Origin: Rutidosis leptorrhynchoides
Lineage: Eukaryota > Streptophyta > Magnoliopsida > Asterales > Asteraceae
Direction of reading: 5' to 3'
DNA length: 64,000 nt
NCBI RefSeq assembly: GCF_046630445.1
Contig: NC_092334.1
Span: 192,454,501 to 192,518,500, forward strand
Positions 11,123 through 22,974 of this stretch are shown piece by piece (the stretch's first letter is position 1; every line of letters starts with the position of its first letter). The position numbers and the translations under genes are program-made. The notes under the pieces were generated by a model. It was not told where the DNA came from. It made no database searches and worked only from the letters and a program-made list of their open reading frames with translations.

Positions 11123-12412
11123 TATATACATATTAACCTGATATTAATACATACCCATTCATAAAACACAATTTCTATGTATAACACTTGTTTACCTACT
11201 TAAATATATCTTACTTATTATTAGGATTTAAAAACCAAACAATCTTAATAACAATAATACAATCGAACTTAAGTAAATACTTATTGTATAAAGTATTTAA
11301 AGTGTTGTATTCCTATGCGCACCTAAAAACGTATTGGAACGGTATATTAGATGGGTATAGATCTTGATCTTTCTCGAGTGAATGGACGCTCAAAAGTCTA
11401 GGCGGAGAGTTTGGATTACCGAGTTAAAGGATCCTGTGGCTCAGAAACCTATGACCTGAAAAGGCCATTTTAAATTGAAAGTGTTAGATTGGAAGCTTGT
11501 CTAGTATGAAAAGCCTTTCCAAAACGATAAACCTTCTTTAAACTTACTATAAAAGAAAATACTTACACTTATCATAATACGGGCAAAACATCTAAACTAT
11601 TCTCAACTTATTCTTAGGTTGACTTCTCTGTGCTTCGATCATCCATACTTTCTCTTTAAGGAATACTTTCACTCACCGAATTACTAAGGTGACTTTCATA
11701 GCCCCACTCTTATTGCTATAGCACTTTTTATACTTACTGGGGTGAGACACATGCTGCTTTTATACTTTAAACAAATTAGACACAAGTACGAACCTAAACT
11801 GTACTATGACTAGCTTATGCTACTAAGACCCCACAGTGATATTTTTTAATTGCTTTCAGGATAAGGCATTCTTAATTATTGGGGGTAGGCCTATCGGGAG
11901 TAACGTCCCCGATACATTTGACCGCGATGTCTTTGTATTACTTAATAATGATTTAAACATGGTGATAAGGTACTGTCAACTTATCATCGGGGCAACAAAA
12001 CAAACGTTTAGTCTAAAATATCACGAATCAGTACTACTTTTAGATCTGCGTGATCTACTTTTATAACAAATCTTGTGGTCTAAGAACAAACGGTCAATCA
12101 TATTTGTTAAACCTATGAATTTCACTCAACCTTTTTGGTTGACACTTTTAGCATGTTTGTCTCAGGTACTGAATGATCAGGACCTCTATATCTACTGCTT
12201 ATGTGATGACTTACTTGGCTAGGATCAAGACTTATCGCATATTTACTTTTCTGCATTTGAATAATTTATAATTCTTGTAACGACATTATTAATCCTTCCG
12301 CTGCAAATTTGATTTTATTCATATAGTATTTGTTCTCATTTTATAATATGTTGGTATGTATTATAATATTGAATCACATTTCACCCAGGCCCTAACTGGG
12401 GGTGTGATAGAT

Positions 12413-12424
12413 TGGTATCAGAGC
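12413..12424 (+). other. Primer-binding site, Met-tRNA type
   Basis: TGGTATCAGAGC three bases after the LTR end at 12409. Confidence 0.93.
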
Positions 12425-12643
12425 ATAACCAGGCTGTTATAGAGAACTAGGATTGCATTTTATGTGTGCCTTACTTGTTAGCTAGGGTACCTTAGCGATC
12501 TAGGAAACTATAACCTTTCCTGCCTTAGACTTTAAATCACTTAGGATTACCTTAGAATGTTAAAGCAAAGAGTTCAACCCTACCTCTCATTCTTTACAAT
12601 CTTAGCTTAAAAATCTAATCAAAATCTCTATCTTAATGTTAGG

Positions 12644-13549
12644 ATGTCAAGCTATCATCAAATAAACAAAATGACTCTTTTTAAACCAGCTGAGAAAGAT
12701 ACTGAAGGATCTTCTACCGAAAAATCAGTTCGAAGCCCACTTTATAGTCCTCCTTCACCACCAATGAACTATAGCCCGAACACTCGTTACAACTCGCGTG
12801 GGTCTCCCGAATATTATCCAACCTCGAGAAATGAAAGCAAAGGAAAACATCATGCCAATACTGCTGACTCTCATCAACCGATGAATACTCCCAAACGGAA
12901 TGCTCTTCAAGACCTCCCTAACTACGATAGTGACTTCTCAGGTTATGAGCCTGAAGAAGAGCCTATTAAAGAATCATCTGAAAACTCATCTCGAAAGAGA
13001 AAACAACCCGAACCCGCCGCCACTAGAGAAGCCGATCCGTTATTTTGTAATAACATGGAACACGTAAGGGTGAAGTCTGATATCCTCAACCTTCAGCGAA
13101 GTTGTGATAAGAATAAAGAGTATAGTAGGCGCCAAGTTGCTCGGATAGAAATGCGTCTAAACAACCTAGAAAAAGAAAACACAATCTTGAAAGAAATCAT
13201 CAAAGAGTCCTTCGACTCTCAAACTGAAAAACTAGAAAAACTTGTGAAAAATAACATGGACAAAGTAATGGAGACAGTAATGAAAGTGAAGACTGAGGAA
13301 GAACGGAATACCCGTTGGGGAAAGCAATCTCTTGCCTACCTCCAAGAACTAGTTGAGTCTAAGATGAAAATAGAGAAAAACCGAATCAATCATCAACTGG
13401 CTATCAAGGATTTCAACAACAACTTTGTCAACAGCCGCATCACTAACCTCTACGATAATTTTGAATACCTCCACGAGAAACAAAAGGAGAAAAATGAAAA
13501 TATAGAGAAATTTATGAAGGAAGCTGAGAACGAGAAAAAGAAGAACTAA
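12644..13549 (+). CDS. Accessory 301-aa coiled-coil ORF upstream of gag
   Basis: Intact frame between primer site and gag. Residues 1-110 are low-complexity and Ser/Pro/Asn-rich (SPLYSPPSPPMNY) with an acidic stretch (about 95-108) and a basic cluster RKRKQ (about 117-121) that could be a nuclear signal. Residues from about 140 to the end are Lys/Glu-rich with regular hydrophobic spacing (ARIEMRLNNLEKENTILKEI), a likely long coiled coil ending in a KKK tail. It shows no enzyme or zinc-finger motif, and I do not recognise the family. A second intact copy is at 21835-22740 on the minus strand with about a dozen residue differences. Since gag-pol beside it carries three stops while this frame is open in both copies, it may have been under constraint. 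It may help assembly or bind nucleic acid; that is inference only. Confidence 0.6.
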   Translation: MSSYHQINKMTLFKPAEKDTEGSSTEKSVRSPLYSPPSPPMNYSPNTRYNSRGSPEYYPTSRNESKGKHHANTADSHQPMNTPKRNALQDLPNYDSDFSGYEPEEEPIKESSENSSRKRKQPEPAATREADPLFCNNMEHVRVKSDILNLQRSCDKNKEYSRRQVARIEMRLNNLEKENTILKEIIKESFDSQTEKLEKLVKNNMDKVMETVMKVKTEEERNTRWGKQSLAYLQELVESKMKIEKNRINHQLAIKDFNNNFVNSRITNLYDNFEYLHEKQKEKNENIEKFMKEAENEKKKN

Positions 13550-13794
13550 AACCTACCTTTTGTTTTCCTATTTTCCATTTACCTATCTATGTAAAGGTTT
13601 ATGCCTAAACTTTTTCCATTCCAAACTCGTGTAATAAAGGCTTATATAATGCCTCGTTTCCAATAATGTTAAGTGTTTATTTAAGCATATTGTCTTATTC
13701 ACCTATGTGTGTTGTGCAAACGTTATAAATCATGATTGTAAACTTATAACATCTTGATTCTTCAACTAATAATGTATTTATGTATTGAAGATCA
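13550..13794 (+). other. Spacer between accessory ORF and gag
   Basis: Short AT-rich stretch, also present reversed at 21590-21834. No ORF; no obvious splice consensus. Confidence 0.5.
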
Positions 13795-16700
13795 ATGGCT
13801 CACTCAACTCGTGGTAACAACAACAACAACAACAACAACAATCTTATACCAAATATCACTCTTTCTACTGAGCAATTTCAATTGCTGCTAGCAGCCGCCC
13901 AAGGCAATAACAATAACAACAACAATCATAATGTTCCTTCTAAAACTTGCTCCTATAAAGATTTTAAGAACTGTAACCCACCCACTTTTAGTGGAAAAGA
14001 AGAAGCCGTAGAACTGGTCCGATGGTTTGAAAAGCTAGAATCAATCTTCCGTATCTGTAACTGTGGAGATAATGATTGAGTGAAGTTTTCCACAAGTTCA
14101 CTCACTGGCAATGCTATGACATGGTGGACTGCTCATGCCAAATCTGTGGGAATAGATAATGCTAATACTACCCCATGGGATGAACTCAAAGGCATGATGA
14201 TCATTAAGTTTTGCCCAAGAAGTCAAGTCCAAAAGCTCGAGGCTGAGTACTGGGAACTCAGAGTTAAAGGAACCGATATCGAAAGCTATACCAATCATTT
14301 TTTGGAGCTTTCTACCTTATGTCCCAAAATATTCCCAACTGAAGCCCGCAGGATAGAGCGGTATATCGAGGGTCTACCCGAGGATGTTCAAGGGAATGTG
14401 ATTTCTGTCGAAAAGGTTACTGTGGATGTTGTGATCCACATGGCACAGAGTTTAATGATGGCTAAACGTAGGAGAGTTTCGGTTAATAAACAAGTCGAAG
14501 TTAAAAACGGTGACAATAAGAGGAAATTTGAACCATCTCAGGGTTCAGCTCAAAATGTTAATAAGAAACTGGCGAATGGTACGAGACCCGGTTATCAGGG
14601 TACCAGTCCGTTTTGTTCTAAATGTGAAAGGCATCATCCGGGAAAATGCACTGCTGTGTGTACAATATGTAAGAAGATAGGCCATGCTGCAAAGACTTGT
14701 AGAACCCTACCTCAGAATAGAGCCATTGTTCCGGCTAGAGCTACTCCAACATGCTATACTTGTGGTGAAAAGGGGCATATTAGCCCGAATTGTCCAAAGA
14801 AGAAAGATACTCCAGCTACTGGAGCAAATGCTACTATCAAAGGTCGTGCTTTTGTGATTACTGCTGCAGAAGCCAGTGATGAGGATGAGGTCATTATCGG
14901 TACGTACCTCGTCAATAATTGTTATGCCACTATTTTATTTGATACGGGAGCCGATAAGAGTTATGTGTCAAATGAGTTTTGCACCCTTTTTACTGAAAAG
15001 CCCCAAACCCTACAAACCAGACGATTAGTAGAAGTGGCTAATGGGAAGTTAATGAAAGTTGATAAAATATATAAAAACTGCAACCTAATTCTAGCCGATA
15101 AGGAATTCAAGATAGACCTTTTGCCGGTCGAGCTAGGTAGTTTCGATGTAGTGGTTGGAATGGATTGGTTAGGTCCATTGAGAGCAGCCATCATGTGTTT
15201 CGATAAGACCGTTCAAATTCCGTTAGGAAGTGGAGAAACTCTTATTATCCAAGGCGAACGAAGTTGTTCTAATCTTAATATCATCTCATGTCTTAAAGCC
15301 CGTAAGTACCTTGTGAAAGGTTACTCCGCCATACTAGCTCACGTTAAAATGATCGAATCCGAAGAAACGCGTATTGAAAACGTCCCGGTTGTTAAAGATT
15401 TTCCCGATGTGTTTCCCGAAAATCTCCCTGGTCTTCCACCGCCTCGTCAAGTTGAATTTCAAATCGATTTATCTCCAGGTGCTGCACCCATTGCTAAAGC
15501 ACCGTATCGTTTAGCACCTTCCGAAATGAAGGAACTTTCTAACCAACTCCAAGAACTTTTGGACCTAGGTTTTATTCGTCCAAGTTCGTCCCCGTGGGGA
15601 GCTCCTATCTTATTTGTCAAAAAGAAGGAAGGTACGTTGAGAATGTATATTGATTACCGAGAACTCAACAAGCTTACCATAAAGAACCGTTACCCGTTAC
15701 CTCGCATTGATGATCTATTCGACCAACTTCAAGGGTCAAGATTTTATTCTAAGATTGATTTAAGATCCGGTTATCACCAGCTCAGAGTCAAGGAGTCCGA
15801 CATTCCTAAGACTGCATTCCGCACCTGATACGGACATTACGAGTTTTGTGTTATGCCTTTCGGTTTAACCAATGCTCTAGCCGTATTTATGGATCTTACG
15901 AACCGTGTTTGCAAGCCTTACCTTGATAAATTCGTTATTGTTTTCATCGACGACATCTTGATCTATTCTAAAAGCAAGAAAGAACATGAGCAACATTTAC
16001 TATTGATTCTTGAACTCTTAAGAAAAGAAAAACTCTACGCAAAATTTTCTAAGTGTGAGTTTTGGCTTAGAACCATACAATTCCTTGGACATGTTGTAGA
16101 TAGTAATGGAATACATGTCGATCCCGCTAAAATCATCGCTGTTCAGAATTGGGAAGTGCCAAAGACTGCGAAGCATATTCGCCAATTTTTGGGACTTGCC
16201 GGTTACTACCGAAGATTTATTAAAGATTTTTCTCTTCTTGCAAAGCCTCTCACCAAGTTAACTCACAAAGGGAAGAAATTCGAGTGGTCCGAAGAACAAG
16301 AGTCTGCATTTAAGATTCTGAAAGAGAAGTTGACCACTGCTCCGATCTTATCTTTACCTGAAGGTTCCGACGATTTTGTTGTCTACTGCGATGCCTCGAA
16401 ACAAGGGTTCGGTTGTGTTCTAATGCAACGCAAGAAGGTTATCGCTTATGCCTCCCGACAATTAAAGAAACATGAAGTTAATTACACCACACAAGATTTG
16501 GAGTTAGGTGCTGTGGTATTCGCTCTGAAGATGTGGCGACATTATCTATACGGTACTAAGTTTACGATATTCACTGACCATAAGAGTCTTCAGCATGTCT
16601 TTAATCAGAAACAGCTAAACATGAGACAGAGACGATTGCTCGAATTGTTAAATGATTATGATTGTGAACTAAAGTATCATCCGGGAAAGGCAAATGTAGT

Positions 16701-18228
16701 TGCCGATGCTCTAAGTCGAAAGGACGAAGTTAGGCGTGTTCGTGCCTTGAATCATAAGATCAAATCGAATCTCATCTCTCGAATCTGCGAAGTTCAAGTT
16801 GAAGCTATCAAACCTACACTTATCGAAGGAGAAGGACCTATAAATTTCGAAAACCAACTGCAAGTTAAGTCCAATGGTACAAGATACTTTGGTAATCGAA
16901 TTTGGGTTCCTCGTTATGGTAATCTCCGTGAACTAGTCTTGGATGAAGCACATAAGACTAGGTATTCTATTCATCCCGGTTCTAGTAAAATGTATCAGGA
17001 TGTGAAAGAGTTCTACTGGTGGCCCAACATGAAAGGCGACATTGCTACTTATGTGAGTAAGTGTCTTACTTGTTCGAAAGTCAAAGCCGAGCACCAAAAG
17101 CCTTCTGGTCTTCTAACTCAACCCGATATTCCACAGTGGAAGTGGGATGGTATAGCTATGGACTTTATCACAAAATTGCCTAAGACTTCAAATGGCAATG
17201 ATACGATTTGGGTCATAGTTGATCGTCTCACTAAGTCTGCACATTTCATACCAATCAAAGAGACTGACAGAATGGAAAAGTTAGCTCGACTCTATGTTAA
17301 AGAGATTGTTACTCGTGATGGTGTCCCTACTTCTATTATCTCGGATCGCGATAGTCGATTTACTTCCTATTTCTGGAAATCTTTGCAAGCGTCTCTTGGA
17401 ACTCGACTCGACATGAGTACAGCTTATCATCCGCAAATGGACGGTCAAAGTGAACGAACTATCCAAACTTTGGAGGATATGCTACGAGCATGTGTTATCG
17501 ATTTCGGTAAAGGGTGGGATAAACACCTACCTTTAGTCGAGTTTTCTTACAACAACAGCTATCACTCTAGTATTAAAGCTGCACCATTCGAAGCTTTATA
17601 CGGTCGCAAATGTAGATCTCCGTTGTGTTGGGATGAACTCGAGGACAGACAATTAACTGGTCCTGAACTTATTCATGAAACTTCCGAAAAGATCGTGCAA
17701 ATCAAGAAGCGTTTAGAAACCGCTTTTAGTCGACAAAAGAGTTATGCCGACCCTCACCGAAAACCGTTAGAATTCCAAGTTGGAGATAACATTATGTTAA
17801 AAGTATCTCCTTGGAAAGGTGTTATCCGCTTCGGTAAATGAAGTAAACTCAGTCCGCGTTATGTTGGACCTTTCAAAGTTATTCAAAGAATCGGTCCCGT
17901 TGCGTATCGATTAGAACTTCCAGCTGAACTAAGTCAAGTACATGATGTGTTTCATGTCTCAAATCTGAAAAAGTGTCTCGCCGAAGATACTCTTGTTATT
18001 CCTTTGGATGATATCCGCATTGATGAGCAAATGCACTTTGTCGAAGAACCTATAGAGATTATGAAAGAAGAGGTCAAAGAGACTCGTAAGAGCAACATAC
18101 CTATTGTTAAAGTCCGTTGGAATTCGCGTAGAGGCCCCGAATATACCTGGGAACGCAAAGACCAAATGATACGAAAATACCCCCATCTCTTCCCAACTGT
18201 TGATGAAGCAGACGGGAACTCCACTTAA
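13795..18228 (+). pseudogene. Chromovirus gag-pol polyprotein with three nonsense codons
   Basis: One frame of 1477 codons plus stop, interrupted by TGA at 14077-14079, 15826-15828 and 17839-17841. Order: Asn-rich N-terminus, gag core (NAMTWW), cysteine knuckles ([12 protein letters not shown], then [14 protein letters not shown] near 14752-14793), aspartic protease ([12 protein letters not shown] near 14935-14970, VGMDWL), reverse transcriptase ([44 protein letters not shown]), RNase H ([21 protein letters not shown]), integrase (zinc-binding H..H..C..C around 16950-17080; [29 protein letters not shown]) and a C-terminal chromodomain-like segment ([17 protein letters not shown] near 18108-18160). 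Each stop stands where relatives have an Arg codon and fits CGA to TGA, a CpG transition. Catalytic residues seen are otherwise kept. Protein-poor today, but decay looks recent. Confidence 0.93.
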
Positions 18229-18264
18229 AACTTCGGGACGAAGTTTTCATTAACGGGGAGGTAC
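18229..18264 (+). other. Polypurine-tract region before 3' LTR
   Basis: Lineage box CTTCGGGACGAAGTTTTCAT, then TTAACGGGGAGGTAC, directly before the LTR start at 18265; GGGGAGG is the purine core. Confidence 0.85.
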
Positions 18265-18705
18265 TATAACGACCCTCATTTTTCCATCTATATAATGCCC
18301 GAACAAAAGATTTAAGTATAATGAATAAACTCTAAGTACTAATAAAAGGTCGTTATATACATACGAAATTAACGAACGTTAAACGAATAATAAATTTTAT
18401 TCAACAACGTACGCGTAAGAATTTTTATAAAAAAAAATTTATGTCATAACATGATTACATATAAAATACTTATATTAATTTTGTATTTAGTTAATATATT
18501 ATACAATTAATAAATACAAGTATATATAAATGTAGTAACATATATAAAACTAATAAAATTATAAAGTAATAATTTAATTAAATAAAAACCACATTTAGTA
18601 ATTATAATTTTATAAATACCGAATATATATTTATATTTATCAAAATTAGTATTTAATAATTAAATAAAAATATAAATTTAGTTAGTTAACATTTTTAGAA
18701 CTATG

Positions 18706-18746
<41 letters not shown>

Positions 18747-21378
18747 TTAAAAAGTAGTATTTTTTTATATATAAACTAGATCTAGATCCACTTTTATTTA
18801 TTTTATTCCTACTTTTAACTTTACTTTTATTTATTTATATTTTGAAATGGTGGCATGACTGGCCATAAATACTTTTAATTTTTTTACAAGACACTAGTTA
18901 TTTTTTTATATAAACTTTTGTATTTTTTTATTTTCTCTTTAACAAAAATTGTAACTATAAATACCATAGCCTAGTTCACAAATTTTGTACACCAAAAACT
19001 TGAAGAATTCTCTCTCAAACCTCTGCAAAAATTATTTTTGTAAGTTCTCTATATTATTTTTATAGTTTTTATTTAGTTTTTATCATATTTTTGTGCTAGT
19101 TTTATGTTAAATACCAAATAAATATGAAATTAATTATAATAAATAATGTAAATACATGATAATTAGTATTAAGTATCCTAATGACTATAAAAATTATTTT
19201 TATAAATTATACATTCGAATTTATATTTATTAAAAATCAAAAACTGATTTTTTTTATATTCGGTATATATAGATAATGAAGAAATAAATAGTAAACAATT
19301 TTATATATTATGTTTTATAATTTTCTCTTGTTCCTTAGGTCATAAAAGTAATTATAAAAATTTATGTTTGATTTATTTGTCATTTTAAATAATTAATTTG
19401 TATTTTCTTCTACTTTTGCTACAGTACCAGAAAATCTGTTTTAAAAAGAAAAATAGAATTTAATGATATAACATGTTTATGACTATAATAATCAATGGAA
19501 ATTACATAGGAACTAATAATAAAGTTATAAAAATTATTTTTAGAATTAATAATTATATATTTCTATTTAATTCCGAATTTAAACTAAAAACAACACAAAA
19601 GTTGAATTAAATAGTTAAACTATTAATATAAATGTACAAATAATTTTTCTAAGCTTAATACACTATATTAGGCATACAAAAATTTTAGATGAATTAATTG
19701 AGTTGATATAATAATTATTACTTTATAAACTTTGATTTATCTTGAACCGAAAAAGAAATTAGAAATAAATACTTTTACACCATAACAAAAATTTATAAAT
19801 TTTTCTTAAGTTTATTTTGGTCAGTAGAACCTAAGAAAAATATAAAATTTGTTGTTAAACTTGTTTATCTATTTATTTGTATTTTAGCTATAAAAAAAAT
19901 TAATATTTAATACATAAAACTTAATATTTATGTATAGAAAATTTTTATAATGTTTCATACATGTCACTTACTGTTATGAAATCAATAAAACACTTGTTAG
20001 CATTTTTAGATAATTATTGGTACTTATATTGATATAAAACTTAAAATTAAACTATACATATTTTAACATATAAGATATATATATATATATATATACACAT
20101 ATTAACTTGATATTAATACATACCCATTCATAAAACACAATTTCTATGTATAACACTTGTTTACCTACTTAAATATATCCTACTTATTATTAGGATTTAA
20201 AAACCAAACAATCTTAATAACGATAATACAATCGAACTTAAGTAAATACTTATTGTATAAAGTATTTAAAGTGTTGTATTCCTATGCGCACCTAAAAACG
20301 TATTGGAACGGTATATTAGATGGGTATAGATCTTGATCTTTCTCGAGTGGATGGACTCTCGAAAGTCTAGGCGGAGAGTTTGGATTACCGAGTTAAAGGA
20401 TCCTGTGGCTCAGAAACCTATGACCTGAAAAGGCCATTTTAAATTGAAAGTGTTAGATTGGAAGCTTGTCTAGTATGAAAAGCCTTTCCAAAACGATAAA
20501 CCTTCTTTAAACTTACTATAAAAGAAAATACTTACACTTATCATAATACGGGCAAAACATCTAAACTATTCTCAACTTATTCTTAGGTTGACTTCTCTGT
20601 GCTTCGATCATCCATACTTTCTCTTTAAGGAATACTTTCACTCACCGAATTACTAAGGTGACTTTCATAGCCCCACTCTTATTGCTATAGCACTTTTTAT
20701 ACTTACTGGGGTGAGACACATGCTGCTTTTATACTTTAAACAACTTAGACACAAGTACGAACCTAAACTGTACTATGACTAGCTTATGCTACTAAGACCC
20801 CACAGTGATATTTTTTAATTGCTTTCAGGATAAGGCATTCTTAATTATTGGGGGTAGGCCTATCGGGAGTAACGTCCCCGATACATTTGACCGCGATGTC
20901 TTTGTATTACTTAATAATGATTTAAACATGGTGATAAGTTACTGTCAACTTATCATCGGGGCAACAAAACAAACGTTTAGTCTAAAATATCACGAATCAG
21001 TACTACTTTTGGATCTGCGTGATCTACTTTTATAACAAATCTTGTGGTCTAAGAACAAACGGTCAATCATATTTGTTAAACCTATGAATTTCACTCAACC
21101 TTTTTGGTTGACACTTTTAGCATGTTTGTCTCAGGTACTGAATGATCAGGACCTCTATATCTACTGCTTATGTGATGACTTACTTGGCTAGGATCAAGAC
21201 TTATCGCATATTTACTTTTCTGCATTTGAACAATTTATAATTCTTGTAACGACATTATTAATCCTTCCGCTGCAAATTTGGTTTTATTCATATAGTATTT
21301 GTTCTCATTTTATAATATGTTGGTATGTATTATGATATTGAATCACATTTCGCCAAGGCCCTAACTGGGGGTGTGATA
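18265..21378 (+). mobile_element. 3' LTR of the nested chromovirus
   Basis: 3114 bp, TATAACGACC to GTGTGATA, followed by CCAGT. It is shorter than the 5' LTR, mostly from shorter (AT)n tracts at 18711-18742 and 20076-20093. Confidence 0.93.
18956..18962 (+). promoter_or_regulatory. Candidate TATA box of the 3' LTR
   Basis: Same TATAAAT as at 9914-9920. Confidence 0.45.
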
Positions 21379-21383
21379 CCAGT
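21379..21383. repeat. Target-site duplication CCAGT, right copy
   Basis: Pairs with 9163-9167. On the minus strand the gag frame of the outer element runs up to this site and resumes at 9167. Confidence 0.95.
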
Positions 21384-21589
21384 TCTACGACTTCTTCTTT
21401 TCCACTAAAAGTGGGTGGGTTACAGTTCTTAAAATCTTTATAGGAGCAAGTTTTAGAAGGAACATTATGATTGTTATTGTTATTGCCTTGGACGGCCGCT
21501 AGCAACAATTGAAATTGTTCAGTAGAAAGAGTGACATTTGGTATAAGATTGTTGTTGTTGTTGTTGTTGCCACGAGTTGTGTGAGCCAT
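21384..21589 (-). pseudogene. Gag N-terminus of the outer chromovirus
   Basis: Starts at 21589 with M-A-H-T-T-R-G followed by an Asn run, as in the nested copy at 13795. The frame is open up to the insertion site and in register with the distal fragment at 8511-9167. The apparent continuation downstream of 21379 is LTR sequence of the inserted element, not gag. Confidence 0.85.
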
Positions 21590-21834
21590 TGATCTTCAAT
21601 ACATAAATACATTATTAGTTGAAGAATCAAGGTGTTATAAGTTTACAATCATGATTTATAACGTTTGCACAACACACATAGGTGAATAAGACAATATGCT
21701 TAAATAAACACTTAACATTATTGAAAACGAGGCATTATATAAGCCTTTATTACACGAGTTTGGAATGGAAAAAGTTTAGGCATAAGCCTTTACATAGATG
21801 GGTAAATGGAAAATAGAAAAACAAAAGATAGGTT
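21590..21834 (-). other. Spacer between accessory ORF and gag (outer element)
   Basis: Counterpart of 13550-13794, reversed. Nothing coding seen. Confidence 0.5.
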
Positions 21835-22740
21835 TTAGTTCTTCTTTTTCTCGTTCTCAGCTTCCTTCATAAATTTCTCTATCTTTTCATTTTTCTCCTT
21901 TTGTTTCTCGTGGAGGTATTCAAAATTATCGTAGAGGTTAGTGATGCGGCTGTTGACAAAGTTGTTGTTGAAATCCTTGATAGCCAGTTGATGATTGATT
22001 CGGTTTTTCTCTATTTTCATCTTAGACTCAACTAGTTCTTGGAGGTAGGCAAGAGATTGCTTTCCCCAACGGGTATTTCGTTCTTCCTCAGTCTTCACTT
22101 TCATTACTGTCTCCATCACTTTGTCCATGTTATTTTTCACAAGTTTTTCTAGCTTTTCAGTTTGAGAGTCGAAGGACTCTTTGATGATTTCTTTCAAGAT
22201 TGTGTTTTCTTTTTCTAGGTTGTTTAGACGCACTTCTATTCGAGCAACATGACGTCTACTAAACTCCCTATTCTTCTCACAACTACTCTGAAGGTTGAGG
22301 ATATCAGACTTCACCCTTACGTGTTCCATGTTATTACAAAATAATGGATCGGCTTCTCTAGTGGCGGCGGGTTCGGGTTGTTTTCTCTTTCGAGATGAGT
22401 TTTCAGATGATTCTTTAATAGGCTCTTCTTCAGGCTCATAACCTGAGAAGTCACTATCGTAGTTAGGGAGGTCTTGAAGAGCATTCCGTTTGGGAGTATT
22501 CATCGGTTGATGAGAGTCAGCAGTATTGGTATGATGTTTTCCTTTGCTTTCATTTCTCGGGGTTGTATAATATTCGGGAGACCCACGCGAGTTGTAACGA
22601 GTGTTCGGGATATAGTTCATTGGTGGTGAAGGAGGACTATAAAGTGGGCTTTGAACTGATTTTTCGGTAGAAGATCCTTCAGTATCTTTCTCAGCTGGTT
22701 TGAAAAGAGTCATTTTGTTTATTTGATGATAGCTTGACAT
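21835..22740 (-). CDS. Accessory 301-aa coiled-coil ORF, second copy
   Basis: Same length as the ORF at 12644-13549, no gaps, about a dozen substitutions scattered over the protein (e.g. R to Q near residue 30 and a small cluster near residues 150-170, mostly conservative: D/E, K/R, Y/F). The Ser/Pro/Asn-rich head, acidic patch, RKRKQ cluster and long Lys/Glu-rich coiled coil are all kept. It lies between the primer site (22960-22971) and the gag start (21589) of the outer element. No stop or frameshift, although this element must be older than its nested insert. Function unknown. Confidence 0.6.
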   Translation of the reverse strand: MSSYHQINKMTLFKPAEKDTEGSSTEKSVQSPLYSPPSPPMNYIPNTRYNSRGSPEYYTTPRNESKGKHHTNTADSHQPMNTPKRNALQDLPNYDSDFSGYEPEEEPIKESSENSSRKRKQPEPAATREADPLFCNNMEHVRVKSDILNLQSSCEKNREFSRRHVARIEVRLNNLEKENTILKEIIKESFDSQTEKLEKLVKNNMDKVMETVMKVKTEEERNTRWGKQSLAYLQELVESKMKIEKNRINHQLAIKDFNNNFVNSRITNLYDNFEYLHEKQKEKNEKIEKFMKEAENEKKKN

Positions 22741-22959
22741 TCTAACATTAAGATAGAGATTTTGATTAGATTTTTAAGCTAGGATTGTAAAGAATGAGAG
22801 GTAGGGTTGAACTCTTTGCTTTAACATTCTAAGGTAATCCTAAGTGATTTAAAGTCTAAGGCAGGAAAGGTTATAGTTTCCTAGATCGCTAAGGTACCCT
22901 AGCTAACAAGTAAGGCACACATAAAATGCAATCCTGGTTCTCTATAACAGCCTGGTTAT

Positions 22960-22971
22960 GCTCTGATACCA
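22960..22971 (-). other. Primer-binding site, Met-tRNA type
   Basis: GCTCTGATACCA on the plus strand, TGGTATCAGAGC on the minus strand, just inside the LTR edge at 22975. Confidence 0.92.
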
Positions 22972-22974
22972 ATC

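Larger units (their letters stand above)
9168..12409 (+). mobile_element. 5' LTR of the nested chromovirus
   Basis: Starts TATAACGACC and ends GTGTGATA, aligned end to end with 18265-21378. The termini are TA..TA rather than TG..CA, fixed by the CCAGT duplication outside. It contains two long (AT)n tracts. A 76-codon ORF at 11836-12066 recurs in all LTR copies of the family but lies in LTR sequence and is probably not a gene. Confidence 0.93.
9168..21378 (+). mobile_element. Complete chromovirus (Ty3/gypsy, Tekay/Del-like) nested in its own family
   Basis: A 12.2-kb element with 5' LTR 9168-12409, Met-tRNA primer site, an extra 301-codon ORF, a gag-pol frame with C-terminal chromodomain-like segment, polypurine region, and 3' LTR 18265-21378, flanked by CCAGT duplications. 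The long LTRs (over 3 kb), Met-tRNA primer and chromodomain fit the Tekay/Del clade. It sits inside gag of a minus-strand relative (8511-9167 plus 21379-26165) whose LTR and 301-codon ORF are clearly the same family. The gag-pol has three nonsense codons, so it is not autonomous now. The LTRs differ mainly in AT repeat length plus roughly 1% substitutions by eye. Confidence 0.95.

Noticed and set aside
11836..12066. 76-codon ORF found in three LTR copies (also 20805-21035 and 23318-23548)
   Set aside because: It lies wholly within LTRs and is conserved only because the LTRs are; no domain and no sign of translation.
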